DNA from: Deltaproteobacteria bacterium UBA2385
GTDB lineage: Bacteria > Myxococcota_A > UBA796 > UBA2385
Length of the DNA: 19,217 nucleotides
Reading direction: 5' to 3'
Assembly (NCBI GenBank): GCA_002343455.1
Contig: DDSR01000435.1
Span: 1 to 19,217, forward strand
Part shown: positions 1 to 8,226 of the stretch, one piece after another
Numbering within the stretch: position 1 is the stretch's first letter
Layout of the letters: each line of letters begins with the position of its first letter
Made by a program: the position numbers and the translations under genes
Notes under the pieces: model-generated
The model's database searches: none
What the model saw: the letters and a program-made list of their open reading frames with translations, nothing else
Told to the model about the DNA's origin: nothing

Positions 1-2582
1 CCGCGCCCCTGGTCGCCTGGCGAGAGGACTGCCTGCGCCAGCACAGCGAGCTGCTGCCCTTCGTCAGCCGTCGACTGCATCACCAGCTCCTGAACAGCCA
101 GCCCGTCCTGCTGCACCTGGAGGCCGACGCCACCCTGGCCTGCCTGACCGAGCGCGCCGCCGGCGTGGTGGGCCGCCTGCACGGCCGCGTCCCCCTGCGC
201 ACGCTGATCAGCTCGCACCTCGCGGCCTCTTCGGCCACCGAGCACGCCGGCCGCTGGCTGATCGTCGCCGAGCCCGGGGCGGGCAAATCCACCCTGGCCC
301 GGCACCTCGCCTGGTCGCTGGCCAGCGAGCCCGACGGCGACATCATCCCGGTCTACGTGCCGCTGGCTGAGCTGACCCGCGCCGGCCTGGACCACCCGTT
401 CACCTGGGCAGGCGAGGTCCTGCACGCCGACGACGGCCGCATCGCCGCCTCGGACCTAACGGAGGATCTGTTCAGGGCCAGCGAGCAGCGCGGGCAGGTC
501 TGGCTGCTGCTGGACGGCCTGGACGAGGTCGTCGCAGGCAAGCTGGAGCAGACCCGGCAGCGCATCGGGGTCTGGGCCGAGGCCATGCCCCGGGTCGTCA
601 TCGTCGTCCTCTGCCGCCCGACCGCCGCCGACGCCGAGCGCCCGCCGCCCGGCGGCTTCCGGGCCGCCGCCGTGGCCCCCTTGGAGCGCCCCGACCAGCT
701 CGAGCTGGCCGGCCACCTGCTGAGCGCCGCCCAGGTCGAGCGCCTGGATCGGGAGGTCCTGGCGCAGCCCCGCATTCGCCTGCTGGCCAGCAACCCCCTG
801 CTGCTGACCCTGGTCGCCAAGGTCGCCGAGCGCGCCTGGGAGATCGGCGGGGACGCTCCGCGGCACCGGTTGGATCTGTACGAGCAGGCCGTCGAGCTCT
901 TCCTGGAGCGGGGCTGGGGCGAGTCGGGGGTGCAGGTGCGCGACCGAGGCCACGCCCGGCACGTGCTGGAGGAGCTGTCCCTGCACCTGCAAGGCCAGGG
1001 CGAGGGGGAAGCATGGCGCGAGGCCGAGCTGCGCGGGGCGCTGGACACGCTCCGGCAGGCGGACACCACGGTGAACTACATGGTCAGGGAGACCTGGGGC
1101 AGCAACGACGGATGGTTGAAGGACATCGACCAGCACGCCGGCCTGCTGGGCCAGCGGGACAGCAGCCGGGCCCCCTGGCGCTACCTGCATCGTAGCTTTT
1201 GCGAGTATCTGGCGGCCTGTGCGCTGGAGCGGCGGGAGTCGGGGGAGCGGTTGGGACTGTTGGAGGGGGTTGGGCGCCGGGAGCACAGTCAGGTTGCCGC
1301 GCGCTGGGCCGAGGTGCTCGGCATGCTCTGCGGGATGGTGCCAGGGCCCGAGGGTGAGGCCTACCTGGACCAGATGCGGGAGCAGGCTCCCGAGGTGGCC
1401 CTGCGGGCGCTGCCGGCGATGGATCATCTGCGGCCGCTGCGGCGGGTGGAGATCCTGGCGGGCTTGGACTGGCAGGAAGACACCTTGGAGGCGGTGGCGG
1501 CGGGGCTTTCGGCATGGGGCGAGGCGGGGCTGCGGGAGCTGGAGGGGGCGGTGCTCGACCGCGGTCGATCCAGCCTTGAGCGGAGAATTGCGGCCATGCT
1601 GCTACCGGAGGAGCGCCGTCGGATCGTGATGGAGCAGCTCGGCAGGTCGGCGGCGAGGCTGGTGGCCAATCGGCACGACCTCTGTTGGCTGGCCGCCCGC
1701 CTCTGCCCCTGGCTGCGTGGCCTGGATCCGGCGGAATGGTTGGACTTGTTCACGACAATGTACGAGGCCGACGCCAACGATCTGGACGATGTGCTCGACG
1801 CGATGGGGCCGGCTGGAGTGGCTGACCTCTGGCTGCATGTGGGGCCGGGACAGCCTTTGGAGCGGCTGGCGGCACTCTGGTATGCCTTGGAACGGATGGA
1901 GACTGAGGGGCAGGGATGGCGGTCAACGGCCTGGCCGAGTCTTCGCCACCGGTTCTTCGACAGAGTCAATGCGCCCCTGCAGCCGTCTCTTGATTGGCTG
2001 GAGGTTCCCGCCGGGCAGTTCGAGATGGGATCGTTTGACCCTGAGGGAGTAATGTGGGAACATGACCAGCATATGGTGTGCCTGAGTCAGTCATTCTGGT
2101 TGAGTTCCGCCCCTATCAGGCGTGCCGAAACTCAAGCGCTCGCTGGAGAACATGATCTGTCGGAACTGTACACCGAGGTCGACTGGTTCAGCGCCCGCCT
2201 GCTGGCGGCCTGGATGGGCGGCCGCCTTCCCACCGAAGCCGAATGGGAGTACGCACACCGGACGGGCAACATGGGCGAAGTCGATCTACCCATAGCGCAG
2301 TCGGTACACGAAGAGGGGAGCAGCGCCATGGGAGCTTTCGTGTTGACTCGTAGGCCTCCTGAATGGTGCGAGGATCGGTTCGGTCGCTTCTCCGAGGAGC
2401 CTCAGGTCGACCCCGTTGGTCCAGCTCGCGGGCCTGAACGGGTCATTCGAGGGGCCATTCACTGGTTCGGGTCTGACCGATGGCGTACAGAGCTGAGGGT
2501 AGGCTACCGCCCGTTCGATGGGCTCCATCGCTTCGGCTTTCGTGTGGTGCGGGTCGATCTGCCACAGGCGGAGACCGTGTAG
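1..2582 (+). CDS. NACHT-family STAND NTPase with C-terminal FGE-like domain (5' end outside window)
   Basis: The frame is open from base 3 with no stop, so the true start lies left of the window; the ATG at 165 is internal and would begin just before the P-loop. About 859 residues are visible. Seen: Walker A EPGAGKST (bases 270-293), Walker B VWLLLDGLDEV (498-530), the NACHT-type stretch SNPLLLTLVAKV, then APWRYLHRSFCEYLAA, which is typical of the end of a NACHT helical region. From about base 1990 an FGE/SUMF1-like domain follows, with VPAGQFEMGS, GGRLPTEAEWEYA, DPVGPARGPERVIRG and FGFRVVRV. STAND NTPases are ATP-driven switches that oligomerise when a sensor domain binds a ligand; the FGE-fold domain is probably that sensor. 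The usual FGE segment GNxWEWC is reduced to PPEWCEDRFG, and the paired active-site cysteines are not visible, so formylglycine-generating activity is unlikely. From about 1960 the base composition falls noticeably in GC. It is a paralogue of the convergent gene to the right. Confidence 0.85.
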   Translation, partial: APLVAWREDCLRQHSELLPFVSRRLHHQLLNSQPVLLHLEADATLACLTERAAGVVGRLHGRVPLRTLISSHLAASSATEHAGRWLIVAEPGAGKSTLARHLAWSLASEPDGDIIPVYVPLAELTRAGLDHPFTWAGEVLHADDGRIAASDLTEDLFRASEQRGQVWLLLDGLDEVVAGKLEQTRQRIGVWAEAMPRVVIVVLCRPTAADAERPPPGGFRAAAVAPLERPDQLELAGHLLSAAQVERLDREVLAQPRIRLLASNPLLLTLVAKVAERAWEIGGDAPRHRLDLYEQAVELFLERGWGESGVQVRDRGHARHVLEELSLHLQGQGEGEAWREAELRGALDTLRQADTTVNYMVRETWGSNDGWLKDIDQHAGLLGQRDSSRAPWRYLHRSFCEYLAACALERRESGERLGLLEGVGRREHSQVAARWAEVLGMLCGMVPGPEGEAYLDQMREQAPEVALRALPAMDHLRPLRRVEILAGLDWQEDTLEAVAAGLSAWGEAGLRELEGAVLDRGRSSLERRIAAMLLPEERRRIVMEQLGRSAARLVANRHDLCWLAARLCPWLRGLDPAEWLDLFTTMYEADANDLDDVLDAMGPAGVADLWLHVGPGQPLERLAALWYALERMETEGQGWRSTAWPSLRHRFFDRVNAPLQPSLDWLEVPAGQFEMGSFDPEGVMWEHDQHMVCLSQSFWLSSAPIRRAETQALAGEHDLSELYTEVDWFSARLLAAWMGGRLPTEAEWEYAHRTGNMGEVDLPIAQSVHEEGSSAMGAFVLTRRPPEWCEDRFGRFSEEPQVDPVGPARGPERVIRGAIHWFGSDRWRTELRVGYRPFDGLHRFGFRVVRVDLPQAETV

Positions 2583-2669
2583 GGTCGGCCGATCCTGAAT
2601 GTACCGGATTGCCGGAGGCTGGCACTGCTTGACATGATGCGCTCTGCCCCGTCGGCAGCGAGGATACCG

Positions 2670-2701
2670 GCGCCCTCCGCTTCGGCAGGGTCGCAGGGCG
2701 C
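2670..2701. terminator. Weak inverted repeat between convergent NACHT genes, possible bidirectional terminator
   Basis: The 158-base gap between the two convergent stop codons contains a perfect 7-base inverted repeat, GCGCCCT (2670-2676) and AGGGCGC (2695-2701), with an 18-base loop that holds a small CCG/CGG stem. There is no T-tract on either side, so this is not a canonical intrinsic terminator. Its position between convergent genes is the main argument. Nothing else is visible in the gap. Confidence 0.25.
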
Positions 2702-2740
2702 TTGAACCAGGGTCGGCAGATCGGGGTGAACTGTGCTGGA

Positions 2741-5700
2741 TCAGGGGTCCAAGGTCCCGGCTGGGGGCGTGGCGGGCAGCACTACGCGGAAGCCGACGTT
2801 GTCGCTCCGGCCCGCCGGGCGGTCCCCGCCCCGAGCGGCCGACCGACACCCGTCCGCGTCGTTCAAGATGCCGCCGCCGCGCAGTACGCGGTCCGGGCCG
2901 CGGGCGGGGCCGGCAGGATCGGCCGCCCCGCCTTCGGGGTAGTCACCAAAGCGGTCGGCGCACCACTCCCAGGCGTTGCCGTGCATGTCGCGCAACCCCC
3001 AGGCGTTGGCGGGCTTCTGGCCGACCGGGTGCAGCGTCATTCCGCTGTTGCTCTCGTACCAGCCCACCCGGGCCAGATCCGCCTCAGCGTCGCCGCTGCT
3101 GTAGGCCGAAGTGCTGCCCGCGCGGCAGGCATACTCCCACTCGGCCTCGGTGGGCAGCCTGCCGCCGACCCAGGCGGCGAAGAGTCGGGCGCCGAACCAG
3201 TCGACCATCAGGGCCGGCACGTTGGGACTCTTCCATCTCGCGTTGTCGTGCCCCGGGTCGAAGGCCTGGAGCTGGGCCAGGGTCACCGGGGTGGTCGTCA
3301 TGGCGAACGGGGCGCTCAGCGCGACGGCGTGGATGGGGCCATCCTGGTCGTCGCCCATCTGGAATCGGCCGGCGGGGATCGGCCGGGTCGGCAGCTTCGG
3401 CCGCGGAAGGTCGGCCTTGCCGCAGGCCCGGAAGAAGTCCTCCACGCGGGCGGCCGGATCCAGCCGCTCGAGGGTGTACCAGAGCAGGCCCAGCTCAACC
3501 AGCGGCAGGTCCGGCCGCACCCGCCCCCAGAGCGCCCGGACCGCTGGGGGACCCTCACGGCCGATCGCGTCCAGCACGGCGTCCAGGTGCTCATTGTTCC
3601 AGTGGGGCTTCCAGTGGCGGTCTCCCTTGCGCTCAGGCTTCATGCCGGTCAAGACGCCCAACCAGCGCCCCGCCTCCAGCCCTTCGACGCTGGCCAGCGC
3701 CCGCAGCCCCGCCTGGGGCGCGACCTCGGCCAGGCGCTCCAGGTGGGTGAAGGCCTCGTCCGCGGGCACCATCCCCGCCAGCAGGGCCAGGATCTCGGCC
3801 GAGCGTCCGGCGCCCTTGTCCTCGCCCTCCCCTTCCTCCGACAGCAGCTCCGCCACGACCTCCGCCCGCTCCGCAGCCGACATCTCTTCGGCCAGGCACT
3901 CGGCCGCCAGCAGCTCGCGCAGGCTGCGGTGCAGGTAGCGCCATGGCGCGGACTGCCCGTCCAGCGGCCCCAGCAGGCCGCCGTATCTCTCGATGTCCTC
4001 CAGGAAGACCCGGTCGGACTCCCAGTGCTTGCCTGGCCCGAACAGTGGCCGCAGCGAAGGGTAGCGCTCGGGCACCACCGCCAGCGCGTCGGAGAGCGCC
4101 TCCCGCTTCCAGGCCTCGCCCCCGCGCCGGTGCAGCTCCAGGCTCAGCCCCCGCAGCAGCCGGTGGGCCCACCGGGGAGACCAGCGATCGAGTCGGGGTG
4201 CGTCCACGTGGCGCCAGCCTCGCTCCAGGCAGTCGACCACGGCCCGCTGCAGCAAGGTGCGACGGTTGACCGGCCCGGCGGCCTCGTCCTCGCGCCCGCG
4301 CAGGAACAGCCCGACGCTGAGCGTCAGGAGGAAGGGGTTGGGCAGCAGGGCGGCGATGCCGGGGCGGCAGGCGACCTCGACCCAGAAGGCCGCGGCGCAG
4401 CCCGGGTGAGGGCCCAGCAGGCCGGCCACCAGCTCCTGCTGGCGCGGCTCGTCCAGCAAGCGCAGGGCGGCGCGGGTGAAACCCGGCCAGGACTGCTGAC
4501 CCTTCACGGCGGCTTCGCGGCTGGTGAGGATGAGCACCGCACGGGACCAGGCCGGGTCGGCGGCCAGGGCCTCGATGCCCTCGCGGACCTTCTTGGGATC
4601 CTTGACCTCGTCGTAGCCATCCAACAGCAGCCAGACCCGACCGCGGGTGGCGGCCTCGGCGCGGATGAAGCGGGCCAGCTCTACGAGAGTGGACACCTGC
4701 TCCGTTGGCATCGCGTCCCCAAGCGCCACCACGAGCGGGTCGCCGCCCTTCTCCTCCCACATGGCCAGCGAGACCAGCAGCGCCAGGCCGCCCTCGCGGG
4801 CCTGCTCGCAGGCGATGCGGCGCATCAGGGTGGTCTTGCCGGCTCCGGGCTCGGCGCGCAGCAGCCAGCGGACTGGGGCATCGCTCGCGGCGAGGTCGTC
4901 CTTGACCAGCCGGTCCAGGCCGCCATGGCGGCGCTCGGCGAAGCCCTCCAGCCGGCGCTCCAGCCCGTCCACCGCGCCGCCGACGTCGACGTCGAGGTCC
5001 ACGGGCTGCAGGTCGGCGACGTGCAGGTCAAAGGCCTCGACGTAGGCCAGGGGGCGGGCGTGGCGTTCGATCACCGCGGCGTGGAAGGTCGAGAGCAGGG
5101 TCCGGGTGCGGGTGGCGACGGGGGCGTCCAGGGAGGCCGACCAGGCGAGGATCGCGGTGGGGAGGTCCTTGGGGGCGCCAGAGAACTCAGTTTCGATCTC
5201 ACGCGCGTCGATGGGGCGCGGGCACTTGCTGTCGTCGAAGGTGCGCACCGCGATGCCGCACGCCTGGGCGTAGGCAGTGACCAGGGCGCCGATGGTGTTT
5301 TCGACCCCGTGGCGGACCTCGCCGGTCTGCGTTCGGAGCTGCACCCAGGCCAGGCGGCCGACGCCCTCCAGCAGCTCGGGCAGCCTGGCGAGCACCCAGC
5401 CACGGGTGTCCAGCAGCTCCCACTCCTCGGGCAGCTTCTTCAGCGCGCGTCGCAGCTCGGCGCCGAGTCCCTGCTCGGGGCAGAGCACGAGCTTGCGGGT
5501 GCCGATCGATGGTGGCCTCGGGGCCGCGGGCCAGGTGTGCTGCGATGCGATGAGCTTGCGAGCATGCTGGATGATGTCGGGCTGGCGCAGGATCCCGCCC
5601 AGCGGGGTGCCGTCCACCCAGGATGGGCCGATCGACCGCGCCTCCACCGCCAGGGCGATGGGCCTGCCCTTGGCCAGGGCCATGCCCAGCTCCCAGGCCA

Positions 5701-5917
5701 TGTTGGCGTTGGGCTGATCGACCACCGCCAGCACGGCCGCGCTGCGCTGCACGGCCTCGTCGAGCCTGGCGTGCAGTCGCCCGATGGCGAGGTCGCCGAT
5801 GGCGCCCAGGATCTCGACGTCGACCCCGTCGGGATCGTCCCGGATGCCGGTGAAGACCTGCTCGACCGCGTCGAGCGTAGAGTCCCAGGCGACGAAGACG
5901 ACAGGGCGGCTGGACAT
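2741..5917 (-). CDS. Two TIR/NDT-like segments + NACHT NTPase + FGE-like domain protein (1058 aa)
   Basis: Predicted 1058-residue multidomain signalling protein. Residues 1-125 resemble the Rossmann-like nucleoside 2-deoxyribosyltransferase/TIR-like fold: VVFVAWDST at the start, and NANMAWELGMALAKGRPIAL (70-89), whose Glu matches the catalytic position of that family. Residues 140-265 look like a second, degenerate copy (NTIGALVTAYAQACGIAV). The NACHT core has Walker A EPGAGKTT (356-363) and Walker B VWLLLDGYDEV (428-438), then LPNPFLLTLSVG and APWRYLHRSLRELLAA. The C-terminal FGE/SUMF1-like domain (about 845-1048) has GGRLPTEAEWEYACRAG, DMHGNAWEWCADRFG, RGPDRVLRGG and NVGFRVV. The CxxxxC active-site pair of true FGE is absent, so this is probably a binding domain. 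The ATG at 5917 is chosen because GGAG lies 6 bases upstream; a start 14 codons earlier lacks such support. The N-terminal domain may be the effector (NAD or nucleotide processing) and the FGE domain the sensor, as in anti-phage NACHT proteins; this is inference. Confidence 0.85.
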   Translation of the reverse strand: MSSRPVVFVAWDSTLDAVEQVFTGIRDDPDGVDVEILGAIGDLAIGRLHARLDEAVQRSAAVLAVVDQPNANMAWELGMALAKGRPIALAVEARSIGPSWVDGTPLGGILRQPDIIQHARKLIASQHTWPAAPRPPSIGTRKLVLCPEQGLGAELRRALKKLPEEWELLDTRGWVLARLPELLEGVGRLAWVQLRTQTGEVRHGVENTIGALVTAYAQACGIAVRTFDDSKCPRPIDAREIETEFSGAPKDLPTAILAWSASLDAPVATRTRTLLSTFHAAVIERHARPLAYVEAFDLHVADLQPVDLDVDVGGAVDGLERRLEGFAERRHGGLDRLVKDDLAASDAPVRWLLRAEPGAGKTTLMRRIACEQAREGGLALLVSLAMWEEKGGDPLVVALGDAMPTEQVSTLVELARFIRAEAATRGRVWLLLDGYDEVKDPKKVREGIEALAADPAWSRAVLILTSREAAVKGQQSWPGFTRAALRLLDEPRQQELVAGLLGPHPGCAAAFWVEVACRPGIAALLPNPFLLTLSVGLFLRGREDEAAGPVNRRTLLQRAVVDCLERGWRHVDAPRLDRWSPRWAHRLLRGLSLELHRRGGEAWKREALSDALAVVPERYPSLRPLFGPGKHWESDRVFLEDIERYGGLLGPLDGQSAPWRYLHRSLRELLAAECLAEEMSAAERAEVVAELLSEEGEGEDKGAGRSAEILALLAGMVPADEAFTHLERLAEVAPQAGLRALASVEGLEAGRWLGVLTGMKPERKGDRHWKPHWNNEHLDAVLDAIGREGPPAVRALWGRVRPDLPLVELGLLWYTLERLDPAARVEDFFRACGKADLPRPKLPTRPIPAGRFQMGDDQDGPIHAVALSAPFAMTTTPVTLAQLQAFDPGHDNARWKSPNVPALMVDWFGARLFAAWVGGRLPTEAEWEYACRAGSTSAYSSGDAEADLARVGWYESNSGMTLHPVGQKPANAWGLRDMHGNAWEWCADRFGDYPEGGAADPAGPARGPDRVLRGGGILNDADGCRSAARGGDRPAGRSDNVGFRVVLPATPPAGTLDP

Positions 5918-5923
5918 GAGGGG

Positions 5924-5927
5924 CTCC
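5924..5927 (-). promoter_or_regulatory. Shine-Dalgarno GGAG deciding the NACHT gene start
   Basis: GGAG on the minus strand lies 6 bases before the ATG at 5917. This supports translation from MSSRPVVFVAW rather than from the upstream in-frame ATG at 5959, whose extra 14 residues add nothing conserved. Confidence 0.6.
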
Positions 5928-6249
5928 AGGAGCAGGCAAGGCCCCGGAGCATGGCACACTCAGCCGGGTAGGGGCAGCTCTGGCAGGGTCTCCTCTGGCA
6001 AGGGCAGCTCCGTCCGGTCCTCCACCCCCGCGATCGCCGTCAACGCCCGCTGGGGCTGGGGCGAGACGCGGGAGAGCAACTCGGCGGGCCTCTCGGGGGG
6101 CGGTCAGCGTCGGCCGGCTTGAAGCGGCCGCCAGGAAAGCGGCACACAGTTTGACGCTGCTCAAGCTCCCTATTGTGGGGCTCCGGAGGGTTGAGGTCGT
6201 AGAGCCTCGTCTGGGCCCACGGACTGCAAGACGCGAGGCGCGAGGCGCG

Positions 6250-6296
6250 GGGTAGACAGAACCCGCCCTTCTGATTCAGGAGTGGCACTTCTGTCC
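6250..6296. repeat. 47-base structured palindromic repeat, copy 1
   Basis: First of two direct copies, 41 of 47 positions identical by manual alignment. The outer arms GACAGAA (6255-6261) and TTCTGTC (6289-6295) are perfectly complementary. Between them lies an imperfect inner hairpin around TTCTGA-T-TCAGGA and the near-palindrome AGTGGCACT. Differences between copies fall in the left-centre part; the right 21 bases are identical. The layout suggests a folded RNA/DNA element such as a REP-like or small non-autonomous element. No known family is recognised. Confidence 0.7.
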
Positions 6297-6395
6297 TCGA
6301 CGCCGGCCCCAATCGGCCGTTTCGCCACGGATCTGCCCCAGTATCGGACACATTATGACCGTTTGGAGCCTCGGGCCTCCTTCAATCGCCCCACT

Positions 6396-6442
6396 GGGTA
6401 GACAGAACTGGGCTTCCTGAATCAGGAGTGGCACTTCTGTCC
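6396..6442. repeat. 47-base structured palindromic repeat, copy 2
   Basis: Second direct copy, starting 146 bases after the first. Outer arms are GACAGAA (6401-6407) and TTCTGTC (6435-6441). The inner hairpin is perfect here: TCCTGA (6415-6420), a single A, then TCAGGA (6422-6427), followed by AGTGGCACT. The outer stem is therefore kept in both copies while the inner stem varies (a possible G-T pair replaces one C-G in copy 1), which is what selection on structure or recent duplication would give. Confidence 0.7.
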
Positions 6443-6522
6443 ACTCCCCTGGCGGCTCACCGTCCGAATTGTGACCCTCAGCGCTTCGGCCACCTCGCGG
6501 GAGGGATGAGCTGCCAGGCGAG

Positions 6523-6594
6523 GGCCATACGGGCGGGTCATGCAGGAGACGCGCAATGCGTATGCCCCGTTCCCGGGCTCGATGAATCGAGCCC
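6523..6594. repeat. Cluster of nested inverted repeats downstream of glpK
   Basis: Three complementary pairs occur within 72 bases: CATACG (6526-6531) with CGTATG (6559-6564), flanked by G-C pairs after one mismatch; CGCA/TGCG around a single A (6552-6560); and the strong hairpin at 6575-6594. The arrangement resembles dispersed palindromic elements seen between genes in large GC-rich genomes. It could equally be the 3' end structure of the glpK transcript. Only one copy is visible here. Confidence 0.4.
6575..6594 (-). terminator. Strong hairpin 75-94 bases after glpK stop, candidate terminator
   Basis: A perfect 8-base stem GGGCTCGA/TCGAGCCC closes a four-base loop (6583-6586). It lies downstream of the leftward glpK gene. 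On the minus strand it is not followed by a T-tract, so it may act as a transcript 3'-end stabiliser or a factor-dependent stop rather than an intrinsic terminator. Confidence 0.4.
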
Positions 6595-6668
6595 CTACAC
6601 GCTGCTTCGTCGGAGCTCAATCAAGGGCGTGTCAAGGCAGTCCGAACGGGCCCATCCCTCTCCAGCAA

Positions 6669-8135
6669 CTAGGCCTTCGCCACCGCCGCCGCCCAGCGCT
6701 CCAGCTCCTCCTTCCGCTTCGCCTCTCCCATCCGGGGCGAAAACCTCCGATCCTGGGCCCAGGCCTTTCGCACGCCGTCGGTGCCCTCCCAGAAACCGAC
6801 CCCCATCCCCGCCAGGAACGCCGCCCCGAGCGCGGTCGTCTCCAGTACAGTGGGCCGCACGCAGGCGACCCCCAGCACATCGGCCTGGTATTGCATCAAC
6901 AGATCGTTGCGGGCGGCGCCTCCGTCCACCTTGAGCGCGGCCAGGGGGGTGCCGGCGTCGGCCTCCATCGCCCGCAGGATGTCGCCGACCTGCAGGGCGA
7001 CGCCCTCCAGCACGGCGCGGGCGATGTGGGCCCGGGTGGTGCCGCGGGTGAGGCCGCTGAGCAGGCCGCGGGCCTCGGGCCGCCAGTGGGGGGCGCCCAG
7101 CCCTGCCAGGGCGGGCACGAAGCTGACCCCGCCGCTGTCGGGCACGCTGGCGGCGAGGGCTTCGATCTCGGCGGCCGAGCTGATGAGGCCCAGGCCGTCG
7201 CGCAGCCACTGGACGGCGGCGCCGGCGATGAAGGCGCTGCCTTCGAGGGCGTAGGTGGTCTTGCCGTCCAGCCGCCAGCCGACGGTGGTGAGCAGGCCGT
7301 TGGTGCTGGGGCGGGCCTGCTCGCCGGTGTTCATCAGGACGAAGGCGCCGGTGCCGTAGGTGCACTTGGCCTCGCCCGGCGTGAAGCAGGCCTGGCCAAA
7401 GAGGGCGGACTGCTGATCGCCGGCCATGCCCGCGACGGGGATGCCGTCGGGCAGGAAGTCCAGCCCCCTCGTCTCACCCAGGACCTCGGCGTTGTCGCAG
7501 AGGCGCGGCAGGCAGGCGGCGGGCACGCCGAAGAGGGCGAGCAGCTCCTCGCTCCAGGCGAGGCGGTGGATGTCGAAGAGCAGGGTGCGGCTGGCGTTGC
7601 TGGGGTCGGTGGCGTGGGCCCCGCAGAGCTTCCAGGAGAGCCAGGCGTCGATGGTGCCGAAGCAGAGGTCGCCTCGCTCGGCGGAGGCGCGGGCGCCCTT
7701 GACGTGGTCGAGCAGCCAGGCGGCCTTGGTGCCGGAAAAGTAGGGGTCCAGCACCAGCCCGGTCAGCTCGCGGACCCGGTCCTCGTGCCCGGCCTCGCGC
7801 AGGGCCTGGCAGCGGTCGGCGGTGCGGCGGTCCTGCCAGACCAGGGCGCGGTGGATGGGGGCGCCCGTGTCGCGGTGCCAGAAGAGGCTGGTCTCGCGCT
7901 GGTTGGTGATGCCGATGGCCCGGATGCGCACCGGGCCGGCCTGGGAGAGGGCCCGGGTGACGGCGAGGCGCACGCTCTGCCAGATGTCGGCGGTGTCGTG
8001 CTCGACCTGGCCGGGGCTGGGGTAGTGGTTGGTGAACTCGACGTTGGCCGCGGCGAGGACGCGCACGTCGTGGTCGAGCAGCAGGGCGGTGGTGCCGGTG
8101 GTGCCCTGGTCGATGGCGAGGATGATGTCGGTCAT
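6669..8135 (-). CDS. glpK: Glycerol kinase
   Basis: ATP-dependent phosphorylation of glycerol to sn-glycerol 3-phosphate in the cytoplasm, the entry step of glycerol use. The 488-residue protein is full length for the FGGY kinase family. Seen: N-terminal phosphate-binding motif [12 protein letters not shown] (8-19), glycerol-contact NQRET (78-82), YFSGTK (132-137), the [12 protein letters not shown] segment with the catalytic Asp240, [11 protein letters not shown], and the FGGY signature region [20 protein letters not shown]. The ATG at 8135 is supported by GGAGG 4 bases upstream. It stands alone: no glpF or glpD is adjacent, and it diverges from the lipoprotein operon to the right. Confidence 0.97.
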   Translation of the reverse strand: MTDIILAIDQGTTGTTALLLDHDVRVLAAANVEFTNHYPSPGQVEHDTADIWQSVRLAVTRALSQAGPVRIRAIGITNQRETSLFWHRDTGAPIHRALVWQDRRTADRCQALREAGHEDRVRELTGLVLDPYFSGTKAAWLLDHVKGARASAERGDLCFGTIDAWLSWKLCGAHATDPSNASRTLLFDIHRLAWSEELLALFGVPAACLPRLCDNAEVLGETRGLDFLPDGIPVAGMAGDQQSALFGQACFTPGEAKCTYGTGAFVLMNTGEQARPSTNGLLTTVGWRLDGKTTYALEGSAFIAGAAVQWLRDGLGLISSAAEIEALAASVPDSGGVSFVPALAGLGAPHWRPEARGLLSGLTRGTTRAHIARAVLEGVALQVGDILRAMEADAGTPLAALKVDGGAARNDLLMQYQADVLGVACVRPTVLETTALGAAFLAGMGVGFWEGTDGVRKAWAQDRRFSPRMGEAKRKEELERWAAAVAKA

Positions 8136-8226
8136 GGAGCCTCCGGGACGAGGGGCGCATCTAGCATGGTCGCCAGTCCCAGGGCTCGCCGAGGGCGAGC
8201 GAGGGTGGCGTCAGCATGCTACCGTC

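Larger units (their letters stand above)
5918..6668. other. Long non-coding stretch between NACHT gene and glpK
   Basis: This 751-base region has no frame with convincing protein character. The open frames in it are proline/arginine-rich, lack good ribosome sites and cross the repeats. It should contain the promoter of the leftward NACHT gene, which I cannot place. It holds the two 47-base structured repeats (6250 and 6396), a short GCGAG-rich tandem run (about 6233-6250) and a hairpin cluster (6523-6594) downstream of glpK. Bases 5960-6230 hold nothing I recognise. A decayed gene cannot be excluded. Confidence 0.6.

Noticed and set aside
3000..3100. FGE domain as active sulfatase-maturing enzyme
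   Set aside because: The CxxxxC active-site pair is missing in both NACHT-linked copies (a lone Cys sits in GCRSAAR), and no sulfatase gene is nearby.
2702..5971. 1089-codon open frame on the plus strand opposite the leftward NACHT gene
   Set aside because: Antisense to a gene with clear NACHT and FGE motifs. Its translation is Gln/Gly/Arg/Pro-rich without domains, the usual shadow in very GC-rich DNA.
6250..6442. CRISPR-like repeat-spacer-repeat
   Set aside because: Only two imperfect copies, a 99-base gap and a 47-base unit with mismatches. No cas genes.
6276..6620. 114-codon minus-strand frame containing TEVPLLIQ...FCLP, also seen in a second frame at 6040-6351
   Set aside because: The shared peptide is simply the 47-base repeat read in the same phase. 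The rest has no similarity, ribosome site or protein-like composition.
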